In this document: one piece after another, positions 1 through 11,100 of the stretch
Position numbering within the stretch: the stretch's first letter is position 1
Layout: each line of letters starts with the position of its first letter
From: Cherax quadricarinatus
Lineage: Eukaryota; Arthropoda; Malacostraca; Decapoda; Parastacidae
Direction: 5' to 3'
Length of the DNA stretch: 64,000 nucleotides
NCBI RefSeq assembly: GCF_038502225.1
Contig: NC_091374.1
Coordinates: 1,741,909 to 1,805,908 of the forward strand
Notes under the pieces: model-generated
Seen by the model: only the letters and a program-made list of their open reading frames with translations
The model's database searches: none
Told to the model about the DNA's origin: nothing
Translations under genes and position numbers: made by a program

Positions 1-88
<88 letters not shown>
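1..88. repeat. (AAT)n microsatellite
   Basis: Nearly pure AAT trinucleotide repeat that begins at or before the window edge. Confidence 0.97.
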
Positions 89-89
<1 letters not shown>

Positions 90-161
90 CAATCATCACT
101 AAATCAAATGTCGGTTTCTGATACATAATTTTATGCAAATTTTTCGATATACATAGCTTAC

Positions 162-164
<3 letters not shown>

Positions 165-241
<77 letters not shown>
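165..241. repeat. (GA)n microsatellite
   Basis: Pure GA dinucleotide run of about 77 bases. Confidence 0.97.
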
Positions 242-244
<3 letters not shown>

Positions 245-341
245 TAGGAGAGGGAATGTAGACATGTAAATTAATCTGGGTAATGAGGCAGTTCCAGGAG
301 AAATCTATACATGAACTTCAAAGCACGTACATAACCCCTTA

Positions 342-410
342 AACCTAGAACACACACATAGGGCCAGAGCTATGACTTAACCCCTGCAATCACAAATAGG
401 TGAGTACAGT
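342..410 (+). repeat. LINE 3' tail fragment with short CA run
   Basis: A CA run is followed by GGGCCAGAGCTATGAC, CCCCTGCAATCACAA and AGGTGAGTAC. The same order of blocks ends the LINE at 26137-26858 and recurs at 58949 and 61382. Confidence 0.6.
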
Positions 411-798
411 ATATTTTAAACCCTACTTTAGGTACTGGAGTATTGTTGACTGGTGGTGAACAGGTGACATACAACCTTAATGATCCCCGTGTAGTCAGTA
501 GGTTTCAAACCTCATTAACCAATTACCCAACCGGTTAGGTGATCCATTCCTAGATCTTGTGAACCCTAGTGTACGCTAGAGCATTCTTCGCCAGTGTGAA
601 CACACACGGCCTTCTGGAGCCCGAAGAGACAGTATAGCGAGAGATGATAATAACGCCCACGATACTCAGAAGACCCAGTGAAGAGTGACGACTTGAAAAC
701 ACCAGAACATAAATGGACGAAGAGGAAAAAAAACACCTCTGGAGCTCAGAGTGAAGTTAGGAGACAGTCGTTTGTGATCAGAATGGTCAGGAAGTGAA
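411..798. other. No gene or recognised repeat seen
   Basis: Low-copy-looking intron sequence with no convincing open frame and no family recognised. Confidence 0.5.
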
Positions 799-2218
799 GT
801 GAGTCTGACGAGGAGGTAGTGGAAGTCTGGCTACCTAAGATTGTGTCTGACGAGGAGGTAGTGGAAGCAAGTCTGGCTACCTAACATTGTGTCTGACGAG
901 GAGGTAGTGGAAGCAAGTCTGGCTACCTAACATTGTGTCTAACGAGGAGGTAGTGGAAGCAAGTCTGGCTACCTAACATTGTGTCTGACGAGGAGGTAGT
1001 GGAAGCAAGTCTGGCTACCTAACATTGTGTCTAACGAGGAGGTAGTGGAAGCAAGTCTGGCTACCTAACATTGTGTCTGACGAGGAGGTAGTGGAAGCAA
1101 GTCTGGCTACCTAACATTGTGTCTAACGAGGAGGTAGTGGAAGCAAGTCTGGCTACCTAACATTGTGTCTAACGAGGAGGTAGTGGAAGCAAGTCTGGCT
1201 ACCTAACATTGTGTCTGACGAGGAGGTAGTGGAAGTCTGGCTACCTAAGATTGTGTCTGACGAGGAGGTAGTGGAAGCAAGTCTGGCTACCTAACATTGT
1301 GTCTAACGAGGAGGTAGTGGAAGCAAGTCTGGCTACCTAACATTGTGTCTAACGAGGAGGTAGTGGAAGCAAGTCTGGCTACCTAACATTGTGTCTAACG
1401 AGGAGGTAGTGGAAGCAAGTCTGGCTACCTAACATTGTGTCTAACGAGGAGGTAGTGGAAGCAAGTCTGGCTACCTAACATTGTGTCTAACGAGGAGGTA
1501 GTGGAAGCAAGTCTGGCTACCTAACATTGTGTCTAACGAGGAGGTAGTGGAAGCAAGTCTGGCTACCTAACATTGTGTCTAACGAGGAGGTAGTGGAAGC
1601 AAGTCTGGCTACCTAACATTGTGTCTAACGAGGAGGTAGTGGAAGCAAGTCTGGCTACCTAACATTGTGTCTAACGAGGAGGTAGTGGAAGCAAGTCTGG
1701 CTACCTAACATTGTGTCTAACGAGGAGGTAGTGGAAGCAAGTCTGGCTACCTAACATTGTGTCTAACGAGGAGGTAGTGGAAGCAAGTCTGGCTACCTAA
1801 CATTGTGTCTAACGAGGAGGTAGTGGAAGCAAGTCTGGCTACCTAACATTGTGTCTAACGAGGAGGTAGTGGAAGCAAGTCTGGCTACCTAACATTGTGT
1901 CTAACGAGGAGGTAGTGGAAGCAAGTCTGGCTACCTAACATTGTGTCTAACGAGGAGGTAGTGGAAGCAAGTCTGGCTACCTAACATTGTGTCTAACGAG
2001 GAGGTAGTGGAAGCAAGTCTGGCTACCTAACATTGTGTCTAACGAGGAGGTACTGGAAGCAAGTCTGGCTACCTAACATTGTCTCTAACGAGGAGGTAGT
2101 GGAAGCAAGTCTGGCTACCTAACATTGTGTCTAACGAGGAGGTACTGGAAGCAAGTCTGGCTACCTAACATTGTGTCTAACGAGGAGGTAGTGGAAGCAA
2201 GTCTGGCTACCTAACATT
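799..2218. repeat. 46-bp minisatellite, about 31 copies
   Basis: The unit contains CTAACGAGGAGGTAGTGG, AAGCAAGTCTGGCTACC and TAACATTGTGT. Early copies read CTGACGAGG and a few lack AAGCA. The right two thirds is almost homogeneous, with rare changes such as GTACTGG near 2050 and 2140. Every frame has stops, so it is not coding. Confidence 0.97.
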
Positions 2219-2235
2219 CAAAACAATTGTAAATA

Positions 2236-2526
<291 letters not shown>

Positions 2527-2616
2527 ATATTTGTAAATAATTTCGCCCGTTTGCGAATTGTTAAGGTAACACGAGTTAAACAAGTGACAAGAAACTAGTC
2601 GCATCCAGTAAAGACG

Positions 2617-2668
2617 GGGGTGGGGGACCAGGAGCTGAGACTCGGCCCCCGCGAGAACAACTAGACAG
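2617..2668 (+). repeat. Degenerate LINE 3' tail
   Basis: GGGGGACCAGGAGCTGAGACT followed by CCCCGCG and AACAACTAG resembles the 3' end of the LINE at 26137-26858. It is diverged. Confidence 0.4.
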
Positions 2669-2796
2669 ACGCGCTGGAGTTTCCGGTGTGGCTGTGTAAT
2701 GGTGTGTACCACTGAGTGGTGATTCATGAAGCCAGGGAGAGATTCACTGAATCACTATCAATCTTACTCAACAATGACCAACACAGAGTCAACTCT

Positions 2797-2815
2797 AGAC
2801 ACACAAACACACACA

Positions 2816-2868
<53 letters not shown>
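2797..2868. repeat. (CA)n microsatellite
   Basis: CA repeat with a few AAC interruptions at its left end, followed by a G run. Confidence 0.96.
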
Positions 2869-2870
<2 letters not shown>

Positions 2871-2987
2871 GGGGGGAGGGGGCGGCGCCCTTCAGATCAA
2901 CCTTGCCAGCAAACATAGACCAGCTGTACCAACTTTTACTTCTCCCCACAACACTGTAATTGTCTTAACCCTGTAATTGTGTGTCCG

Positions 2988-3240
2988 AGAGGAAGGGCAG
3001 GAAGGGAGAAAGGCAGGGTGGAGAAAGGTGGCGGGGGGAAGGGGAGAGAACGGAGAAACGGAAAGAAAACAAGAATGAAAGATGAAAGAAAAAAATTGAG
3101 AGAGAGGGAGGAAGAAAGTCGGGAGGACACGAAGAGAAGGCGAGAATGTTGGGGGGAGAAAGTGAGGGGAGGACAGAGGGGCGGGGCTAAGAAGGGGTAG
3201 GAAAATTAAGAGGGAGAAAGAAGAGAGAGAGGGAGAAAGG
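2988..3240. repeat. Purine-rich tract
   Basis: About 250 bases almost entirely A and G on the plus strand (GGGAGAAAGG-like), without a fixed period. Low complexity. Confidence 0.8.
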
Positions 3241-3287
3241 GGAACGCTCAGGACTCCTGTAGGTATACACAACAATGAAGTGAAAAT

Positions 3288-3288
<1 letters not shown>

Positions 3289-3358
<70 letters not shown>
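3289..3358. repeat. (CA)n microsatellite
   Basis: Pure CA repeat of about 70 bases. Confidence 0.96.
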
Positions 3359-3359
<1 letters not shown>

Positions 3360-3569
3360 GGTGAGGTGAGCACTTTCAAAGGTTCACTGCAGTGGTTCGT
3401 GCAGCTTTGTTTAGGGGATGGAGGTGAGTGAGGCTACTTTTGGAGGGGTGGGGGATGAGGGAGAGGCAAGGAGATTGCTTTTTATGGCAAAATTGAATAT
3501 ACCAGCAACGTGCTGCTGCAATATTCTACACGAGTTACATAGTGGGACCAAAATCGATCTTAAGTCCTC

Positions 3570-4136
3570 TCATATTCCATCCCACTGGATGGTGTTTCAC
3601 TGTCACATTCCATCACACAGTATGGGTTTCCCTCTCACATTCCATCACACAGTATGGGTTCCCCCTCTCACATTCCATCACACAGTATGGGTTTCCCTCT
3701 CACATTCCATCATACAGTATGGGTTCCCCCTCTCACATTCCATCACACAGTATGGGTTCCCCCTCTCACATTCCATCACACAGGATGGGTTCCCCTCTCA
3801 CATTCCATCACACAGGATGGGTTCCCCTCTCACATTCCATCACACAGGATGGGTTCCCCCTCTCATACTCCATCACACAGGATGGGTTCCCCTCTCACAT
3901 TCCATCACACAGCATGGGTTCCCCTCTCACATTCCATCACACAGGATGGCTCCCCTCTCACATTCCATTACACAGGATGGGTTCCCCTCTCACAAACCAT
4001 CACACAGGATGGGTCCCCTCTTACATTTCATCACACAGGATGGTTCCCCTCTCACAAATCATCGCACAGGATGGTTCCCCTCTCACAAACCATCACACAG
4101 GATGGGTTCCCTCTTACATTTCATCACACAGGATGA
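3570..4136. repeat. 32-bp minisatellite, about 17 copies
   Basis: The unit contains CACATTCCATCACACAG, GATGGGTT and CCCCTCT. Spacing is 32 bases (CAGGATGG at 3781 and 3813). Left copies read CAGTATGG, right copies CAGGATGG, with CACAAACCATC variants near 4000-4090. The open frames across it are repeat artefacts. Confidence 0.95.
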
Positions 4137-4321
4137 GTCACATACCAACAACATCCAGACTCATCAGTCACACTCATCTTAATTTCAAATCAATATATCA
4201 GCATTATCTGACGTATTATTAATTACTAGGATGATTCTCGTTAACCTAAACCAGAAAGCTTGACTTAAGGGGCAAAAGGTTTAGACAACCTTACGTGTTT
4301 CTGAGTTTTAGATTCCCTTGC

Positions 4322-4400
4322 TGAGCAGGTGTAGTGAAACAAAGATGATGTAATCAGTCCCTCAACCTTAGAGAAAAAGATTCAAGGTGGTCAGTCCCTC
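4322..4400 (-). repeat. Fragment of hammerhead-bearing element beside the 52-bp array
   Basis: GTGTAGTGAAACAAAGATG, TAATCAGTCCCTCAAC and GAGAAAAAGAT follow the same order as 60349-60420 and the reverse complement of 55990-56100, inside the foldback elements. It runs directly into the 52-bp array, whose unit continues the same element. Confidence 0.7.
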
Positions 4401-6137
4401 AGCTTGGAGAAGAGTTCAACTCCATGGTCTGGAACAAGGTGGTCAGGCCCTCAGCCTGGAGAAGAGTTCAGTTCCATGGTCTGGAACAAGGTGGTCAGTC
4501 CCTCAGCTTGGAGAAGAGTTCAGCACCATGGTCTGGAACAAGGTGGTCAGTCCCTCAGCCTGGAGAAGAGTTCAGCTCCATGGTCTGGAACAAGGTGGTC
4601 AGTCCCTCAGCTTGGAGAAGAGTTCAGCACCATGGTCTGGAACAAGGTGGTCAGTCCCTCAGCTTGGAGAAGAGTTCAGCACCATGGTCTGGAACAAGGT
4701 GGTCAGTCCCTCAGCCTGGAGAAGAGTTCAGCTCCATGGTCTGGAACAAAGTGGTCAGTCCCTCAGCCTGGAGAAGAGTTCAGCACCATGGTCTGGAACA
4801 AGGTGGTCAGTCCCTCAGCCTGGAGAAGAGTTCAGCACCATGGTCTGGAACAAGGTGGTCAGTCCCTCAGCCTGGAGAAGAGTTCAGCACCATGGTCTGG
4901 AACAAGGTGGTCAGTCCCTCAGCCTGGAGAAGGGTTCAGCACCATGGTCTGGAACAAGGTGGTCAGTCCCTCAGCCTGGAAAAGAGTTCAGCACCATGGT
5001 CTGGAACAAGGTGGTCAGTCCCTCAGCCTGGAGAAGAGTTCAGCACCATGGTCTGGAACAAGGTGGTCAGTCCCTCAGCCTGGAAAAGAGTTCAGCACCA
5101 TGGTCTGGAACAAGGTGGTCAGTCCCTCAGCCTGGAGAAGAGTTCAGCACCATGGTCTGGAACAAGGTGGTCAGTCCCTCAGCCTGGAGAAGAGTTCAGC
5201 ACCATGGTCTGGAACAAGGTGGTCAGTCTCTCAGCCTGGAGAAGAGTTCAGCACCATGGTCTGGAACAAGGTGGTCAGTCTCTCAGCCTGGAGAAGAGTT
5301 CAGCTCCATGGTCTGGAACAAGGTGGTCAGTCTCTCAGCCTGGAGAAGAGTTCAGCACCATGGTCTGGAACAAGGTGGTCAGTCCCTCAGCCTGGAGAAG
5401 AGTTCAGCTCCATGGTCTGGAACAAGGTGGTCAGTCCCTCAGCCTGGAGAAGAGTTCAGCACCATGGTCTGGAACAAGTTGGTCAGTCCCTCAGCCTGGA
5501 GAAGAGTTCAGCACCATGGTCTGGAACAAGTTGGTCAGTCCCTCAGCCTGGAGAAGAGTTCAGCTCCATGGTCTGGAACAAGGTGGTCAGTCTCTCAGCC
5601 TGGAGAAGAGTTCAGCTCCATGGTCTGGAACAAGGTGGTCAGTCTCTCAGCCTGGAGAAGAGTTCAGCACCATGGTCTGGAACAAGGTGGTCAGTCCCTC
5701 AGCCTGGAGAAGAGTTCAGCACCATGGTCTGGAACAAGGTGGCCAGTCCCTCAGCCTGGAGAAGAGTTCAGCACCATGGTCTGGAACAAGGTGGCCAGTC
5801 CCTCAGCCTGGAGAAGAGTTCAGCACCATGGTCTGGAACAAGGTGGTCAGTCCCTCAGCCTGGAGAAGAGTTCAGCACCATGGTCTGGAACAAGGTGGTC
5901 AGTCCCTCAGCCTGGAGAAGAGTTCAGCACCATGGTCTGGAACAAGGTGGTCAGTCCCTCAGCCTGGAGAAGAGTTCAGCACCATGGTCTGGAACAAGGT
6001 GGTCAGTCCCTCAGCCTGGAGAAGAGTTCAGCACCATGGTCTGGAACAAGATGGTCAGTCCCTCAGCCTGGAGAAGAGTTCAGCACCATGGTCTGGAACA
6101 AGGTGGTCAGTCCCTCAGCCTGGAGAAGAGTTCAGCT
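4387..6137. repeat. 52-bp minisatellite, about 34 copies
   Basis: The unit contains GGTCAGTCCCTCAGCCTGG, AGAAGAGTTCAGCACC and ATGGTCTGGAACAAG. Because 52 is 1 modulo 3, each frame reads a 52-residue pattern across three units and all three plus frames stay open, which explains three frames of nearly 590 codons. The first half of the unit matches the interior of the foldback elements (compare 56005-56045). Confidence 0.96.
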
Positions 6138-6236
6138 GGAACACTGAAAAGTGTTCATTACACTTCAGTTGTCGACAAACTTACATAGATTAAATTACCT
6201 AGAATAGCAACAAAACAAGTCAGAATGACTTATTTC

Positions 6237-6460
6237 TACCGGGGTCCTTGACCCCCGCGTTAGGCACTGAACAGGCACCTAAAGTCAGTACCTGACCAAC
6301 CGGGCTATGGTTCGTACGTCAGTTTGCATGCTGCCGGCAGTAACAGCCTGGTTGATCAGACCCTGATCCACCATGAAACCTGGTCTCAGACCGAGCCGCG
6401 GGGGCGTTGACCCCCGAAACACTCTCCAGGCAAACTCCAGGTAAACACTACACAACAGAG
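6237..6460 (+). mobile_element. LINE family A 3' end fragment
   Basis: The blocks CAGTACCTGACCAACCGGGC, TTCGTACGT, AGTAACAGCCTGGTTGATCA, GACCCTGATCCACC and GGGGGCGTTGACCCCCGAA, ending CTCCAGGTAAAC, match the final segment of the LINE at 57085-57745. The reverse transcriptase part is missing. Confidence 0.8.
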
Positions 6461-6639
6461 AAATCACTCTATACACCCATACACACGGGACTACACGAGG
6501 GTACACGGACAAGACAAATATCAGAGGTCTTGTACGTCCACACTGAGGCTATCTGCTGATAACTATCTGCTGACAGCTATCTACTGACAGCTATCTACTT
6601 CTGTCTAGATTAAGCACTATCATATATTATCTAGGTGTG

Positions 6640-7878
6640 TGAGTCAAGGGAGGGAAAGTTATTCTTATGCAGTGCGTGAGAGGAAAGGTCAAGGGAGGGT
6701 GGAAGAGGGGAAAAGAGAGGCAACAAAAAGAGAATGAAGGAGAGGGAGGTTACAAAGAGGTGTGAAGGAGGCAAAAGAAGAGTGGGAAGAGAAGGAAGAA
6801 AGGCACTTGCTGGTAGGGAGGAAGGGAAGTAGGTAGGCAGGCAAGGAGGGGAGGTAGGTAGGTTACCTGGAGTAGGGAGGCAGGAAGGAAGGTAGGTAGG
6901 TAAGAAAGCAGGGAGGTAAGCAGGTAGGGAGGTAGGCAGGGAGGTAGGTAGGTAGGAGAGGTAGATAGGTAGGAAGGTAGGTAAGAGGGTAGATAGGAAG
7001 GTAGGAATGTAAGTAGGTAGAAAGGTAGGTAGGTAGGGAGGTAGGTAGGTAGGTAGGGAGGTAGGTAGGGAGGTAGGTAGGGAGGTAGGTAGGGAGGTAG
7101 GTACGTACGTAGGTAGGTAGGGAGGTAGGTAGGTATGTATGAAGGTTGGTAGGTAGGTAGGTAGGAAGGTAGGTAGGTAGGTAGGTAGGTAGGTAGGTAG
7201 GTAGTTAGGTAAGTAGTTAGGTAGGTAGGTAGGTAGTTAGGTATTTAGGTAGGTAGGTAGGGAGGGAGGGAGGGAGGGAAGGAGGGAGGTAGGTAGTTAG
7301 TTAGTTAGGTAGGTAGGTAGGTAGGTAGGTAGGTAGTTAGGTAGGTAGTTAGGTAGGTAGGTAGTTAGGTAGGTTGATAGAGAGGGAGGGAGGGAGGTAG
7401 GTAGGTAGGTAGGTAGGTAGGTAGGGAGGGAGGGAGGGAGGGAGGTAGGCAGGTAGGTAGGTAGGTAGGTAAGTAGGTAGGTAGGTAGGTAGGTAGGTAG
7501 GTAGGTAGGTAGGTAGTTAGGTAAGTAGGTAGGTAGGTAGGTAGGTAGGTAGGTAGGTAGTTAGGTAGGTAGGTAGGTAGGTAGGTAGGTAGGTAGGTAG
7601 GTAGTTAGTTAGTTAGGTAGGTAGGTAGGTAGGTAGGTAGGTAGGTAGGTAGGTAGGTAGTTAGGTAGTTAGTTAGGTAGGTAGGTAGGTAGGTAGGTAG
7701 TTAGGTAGGTAGGTAGGTAGGTAGGTAGGTAGTTAGGTAGGTAGGTAGGTAGTTAGTTAGGTAGTTAGTTAGGTAGGTAGGTAGGTAGGTAGGTAGTTAG
7801 TTAGGTAGTTAGGTAGGTAGGTAGTTAGGTAGGTAGGTAGTTAGGTAGGTAGTTAGGTAGTTAGGTAGGTAGGTAGGT
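6640..7878. repeat. Purine-rich leader and (GGTA)n tetranucleotide array
   Basis: From about 6838 to 7878 the plus strand is GGTA repeated, with GGGA, GTTA and GGAA variants. Bases 6640-6837 are an irregular GGAAGG-type tract that grades into it. Two-G runs every four bases make the plus strand a candidate for two-tier quadruplexes. Confidence 0.95.
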
Positions 7879-8099
7879 TCAGCAGACAAACTGGCCAGGT
7901 AAAGCGGACATACCTGACCTGTCTGTCTTCCCCCTCACCCACACCACCACCTGGGCTTCCCTCCTCTCCCCCCTCCCTCCCCCCCTCCCCGCCTGTCTAC
8001 CACAACACTGGCCAGAACAGTTTATGTACCCTGGACGCCCAGCTGACTCCCTCTCCCTCACGATGTACACACTACACAAATAACCCACACAGGAGAGAC

Positions 8100-8165
8100 A
8101 AGCCTATGACAACGTATCGGTCCGTCTTGGAGCGAAACGTTGCCATAAGCATTATGTACACAATG
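8100..8165 (-). repeat. Hammerhead-type element remnant (GGTCC stem family)
   Basis: On the minus strand, AAGACGGACCGATACGTTGT resembles stem II plus GAAACGTTG of the third hammerhead-like family (compare 33055-33090 and 58195). The plus strand also reads GAGCGAAACGTTGCC. Box 1 is absent, so this is a partial foldback remnant. Confidence 0.45.
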
Positions 8166-8174
8166 TTTTCAGGC

Positions 8175-11100
8175 AGGAGGTGGTGGTGGTGGAGTATTGT
8201 GGGCACACATATACCCAGGCAGGCAGCAGGTGGTGGTAGTGGTGGTAGAGTATTGTGGGCACACATATACCCAGGCAGGCAGCAGGTGGTGGTGGTGGTG
8301 GTAGAGTATTGTGGGCACACATATACCCAGGCAGGCAGCAGGTGGTGGTGGTGGTGGTAGAGTATTGTGGGCACACATATACCCAGGCAGGCAGCAGGTG
8401 GTGGTGGTGGTGGTAGAGTATTGTGGGCACACATATACCCAGGCAGGCAGCAGGTGGTGGTGGTGGTGGAGTATTGTGGGCACACATATACCCAGGCAGG
8501 CAGCAGGTGGTGGTGGTGGTGGAGTATTGTGGGCACACATATACCCAGGCAGGCAGCAGGTGGTGGTGGTGGTGGAGTATTGTGGGCACACACATACCCA
8601 GGCAGGCAGCAGGTGGTGGTGGTGGTAGAGTATTGTGGGCACACATATACCCAGGCAGGCAGCAGGTGGTGGTGGTGGTGGAGTATTGTGGGCACACATA
8701 TACCCAGGCAGGCAGCAGGTGGTGGTAGTGGTGGTAGAGTATTGTGGGCACACATATACCCAGGCAGGCAGCAGGTGGTGGTGGTGGTGGTGGTAGAGTA
8801 TTGTGGGCACACATATACCCAGGCAGGCAGCAGGTGGTGGTGGTGGTGGTAGAGTATTGTGGGCACACATATACCCAGGCAGGCAGCAGGTGGTGGTGGT
8901 GGTGGAGTATTGTGGGCACACATATACCCAGGCAGGCAGCAGGTGGTGGTAGTGGTGGTAGAGTATTGTGGGCACACATATACCCAGGCAGGCAGCAGGT
9001 GGTGGTGGTGGTGGTGGTGGTAGAGTATTGTGGGCACACAAATACCCAGGCAGGCAGCAGGTGGTGGTGGTGGTGGTAGAGTATTGTGGGCACACATATA
9101 CCCAGGCAGGCAGCAGGTGGTGGTGGTGGTGGTGGTAGAGTATTGTGGGCACACATATACCCAGGCAGGCAGCAGGTGGTGGTGGTGGTGGAGTATTGTG
9201 GGCACACATATACCCAGGCAGGCAGGAGGTGGTGGTGGTGGTGGAGTATTGTGGGCACACATATACCCAGGCAGGCAGCAGGTGGTGGTGGTGGTGGAGT
9301 ATTGTGGGCACACACATACCCAGGCAGGCAGCAGGTGGTGGTGGTGGTAGAGTATTGTGGGCACACATATACCCAGGCAGGCAGCAGGTGGTGGTGGTGG
9401 TGGAGTATTGTGGGCACACATATACCCAGGCAGGCAGCAGGTGGAGTATTGTGGGCACACATACCCAGGCAGGCAGCAGGTGGTGGTGGTGGAGTATTGT
9501 GGGCACACATACCCAGGCAGGCAGCAGGTGGAGTATTGTGGGCACACATATACCCAGGCAGGCAGCAGGTGGTGGTGGTGGAGTATTGTGGGCACACATA
9601 CCCAGGCAGGCAGCAGGTGGTGGTGGTGGAGTATTGTGGGCACACATACCCAGGCAGGCAGCAGGTGGTGGTGGTGGAGTATTGTGGGCACACATACCCA
9701 GGCAGGCAGCAGGTGGTGGTGGTGGAGTATTGTGGGCACACATACCCAGCCAGGCAGCAGGTGGTGGTGGAGTATTGTGGGCACACATATACCCAGGCAG
9801 GCAGCAGGTGGAGTATTGTGGGCACACATACCCAGGCAGGCAGCAGGTGGTGGTGGTGGAGTATTGTGGGCACACATACCCAGGCAGGCAGCAGGTGGTG
9901 GTGGTGGAGTATTGTGGGCACACATACCCAGCCAGGCAGCAGGTGGTGGTGGAGTATTGTGGGCACACATATACCCAGCCAGGCAGCAGGTGGAGTATTG
10001 TGGGCACACATACCCAGCCAGGCAGCAGGTGGTGGTGGAGTATTGTGGGCACACATATACCCAGCCAGGCAGCAGGTGGAGTATTGTGGGCACACATACC
10101 CAGGCAGGCAGCAGGTGGAGTATTGTGGGCACACATATACCCAGCCAGACAGCAGGTGGAGTATTGTGGGCACACATACCCAGGCAGGCAGCAGGTGGTG
10201 GTGGTGGAGTATTGTGGGCACACATATACCCAGCCAGGCAGCAGGTGGAGTATTGTGGGCACACATACCCAGGCAGGCAGCAGGTGGTGGTGGTGGTGGA
10301 GTATTGTGGGCACACATATACCCAGCCAGGCAGCAGGTGGAGTATTGTGGGCACACATACCCAGGCAGGCAGCAGGTGGTGGTGGTGGTGGAGTATTGTG
10401 GGCACACATATACCCAGCCAGGCAGCAGGTGGAGTATTGTGGGCACACATACCCAGGCAGGCAGCAGGTGGTGGTGGTGGAGTATTGTGGGCACACATAT
10501 ACCCAGCCAGGCAGCAGGTGGAGTATTGTGGGCACACATACCCAGGCAGGCAGCAGGTGGTGGTGGTGGTGGAGTATTGTGGGCACACATATACCCAGCC
10601 AGGCAGCAGGTGGAGTATTGTGGGCACACATACCCAGGCAGGCAGCAGGTGGTGGTGGTGGTGGAGTATTGTGGGCACACATACCCAGGCAGGCAGCAGG
10701 TGGTGGTGGTGGTGGTGGTGGAGTATTGTGGGCACACATACCCAGGCAGGCAGCAGGTGGTGGTGGTGGTGGAGTATTGTGGGCACACATACCCAGGCAG
10801 GCAGCAGGTGGTGGTGGTGGAGTATTGTGGGCACACATATACCCAGGCAGGCAGCAGGTGGTGGTGGTGGTGGAGTATTGTGGGCACACATATACCCAGG
10901 CAGGCAGCAGGTGGTGGTGGTGGTGGAGTATTGTGGGCACACATACCCAGGCAGGCAGCAGGTGGTGGTGGTGGTGGAGTATTGTGGGCACACATATACC
11001 CAGGCAGGCAGCAGGTGGTGGTGGTGGAGTATTGTGGGCACACATATACCCAGGCAGGCAGCAGGTGGTGGTGGTGGAGTATTGTGGGCACACACATACC

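Noticed and set aside
4387..6193. Three overlapping plus-strand frames of about 590 codons
   Set aside because: All three frames of the same strand are open because the 52-bp unit lacks stops. They are read from a tandem array.
6838..7878. Telomere-like repeat, because of GGTA units
   Set aside because: The unit is a tetranucleotide with many variants and lies inside an intron. The usual arthropod telomere unit (TTAGG) is not seen.
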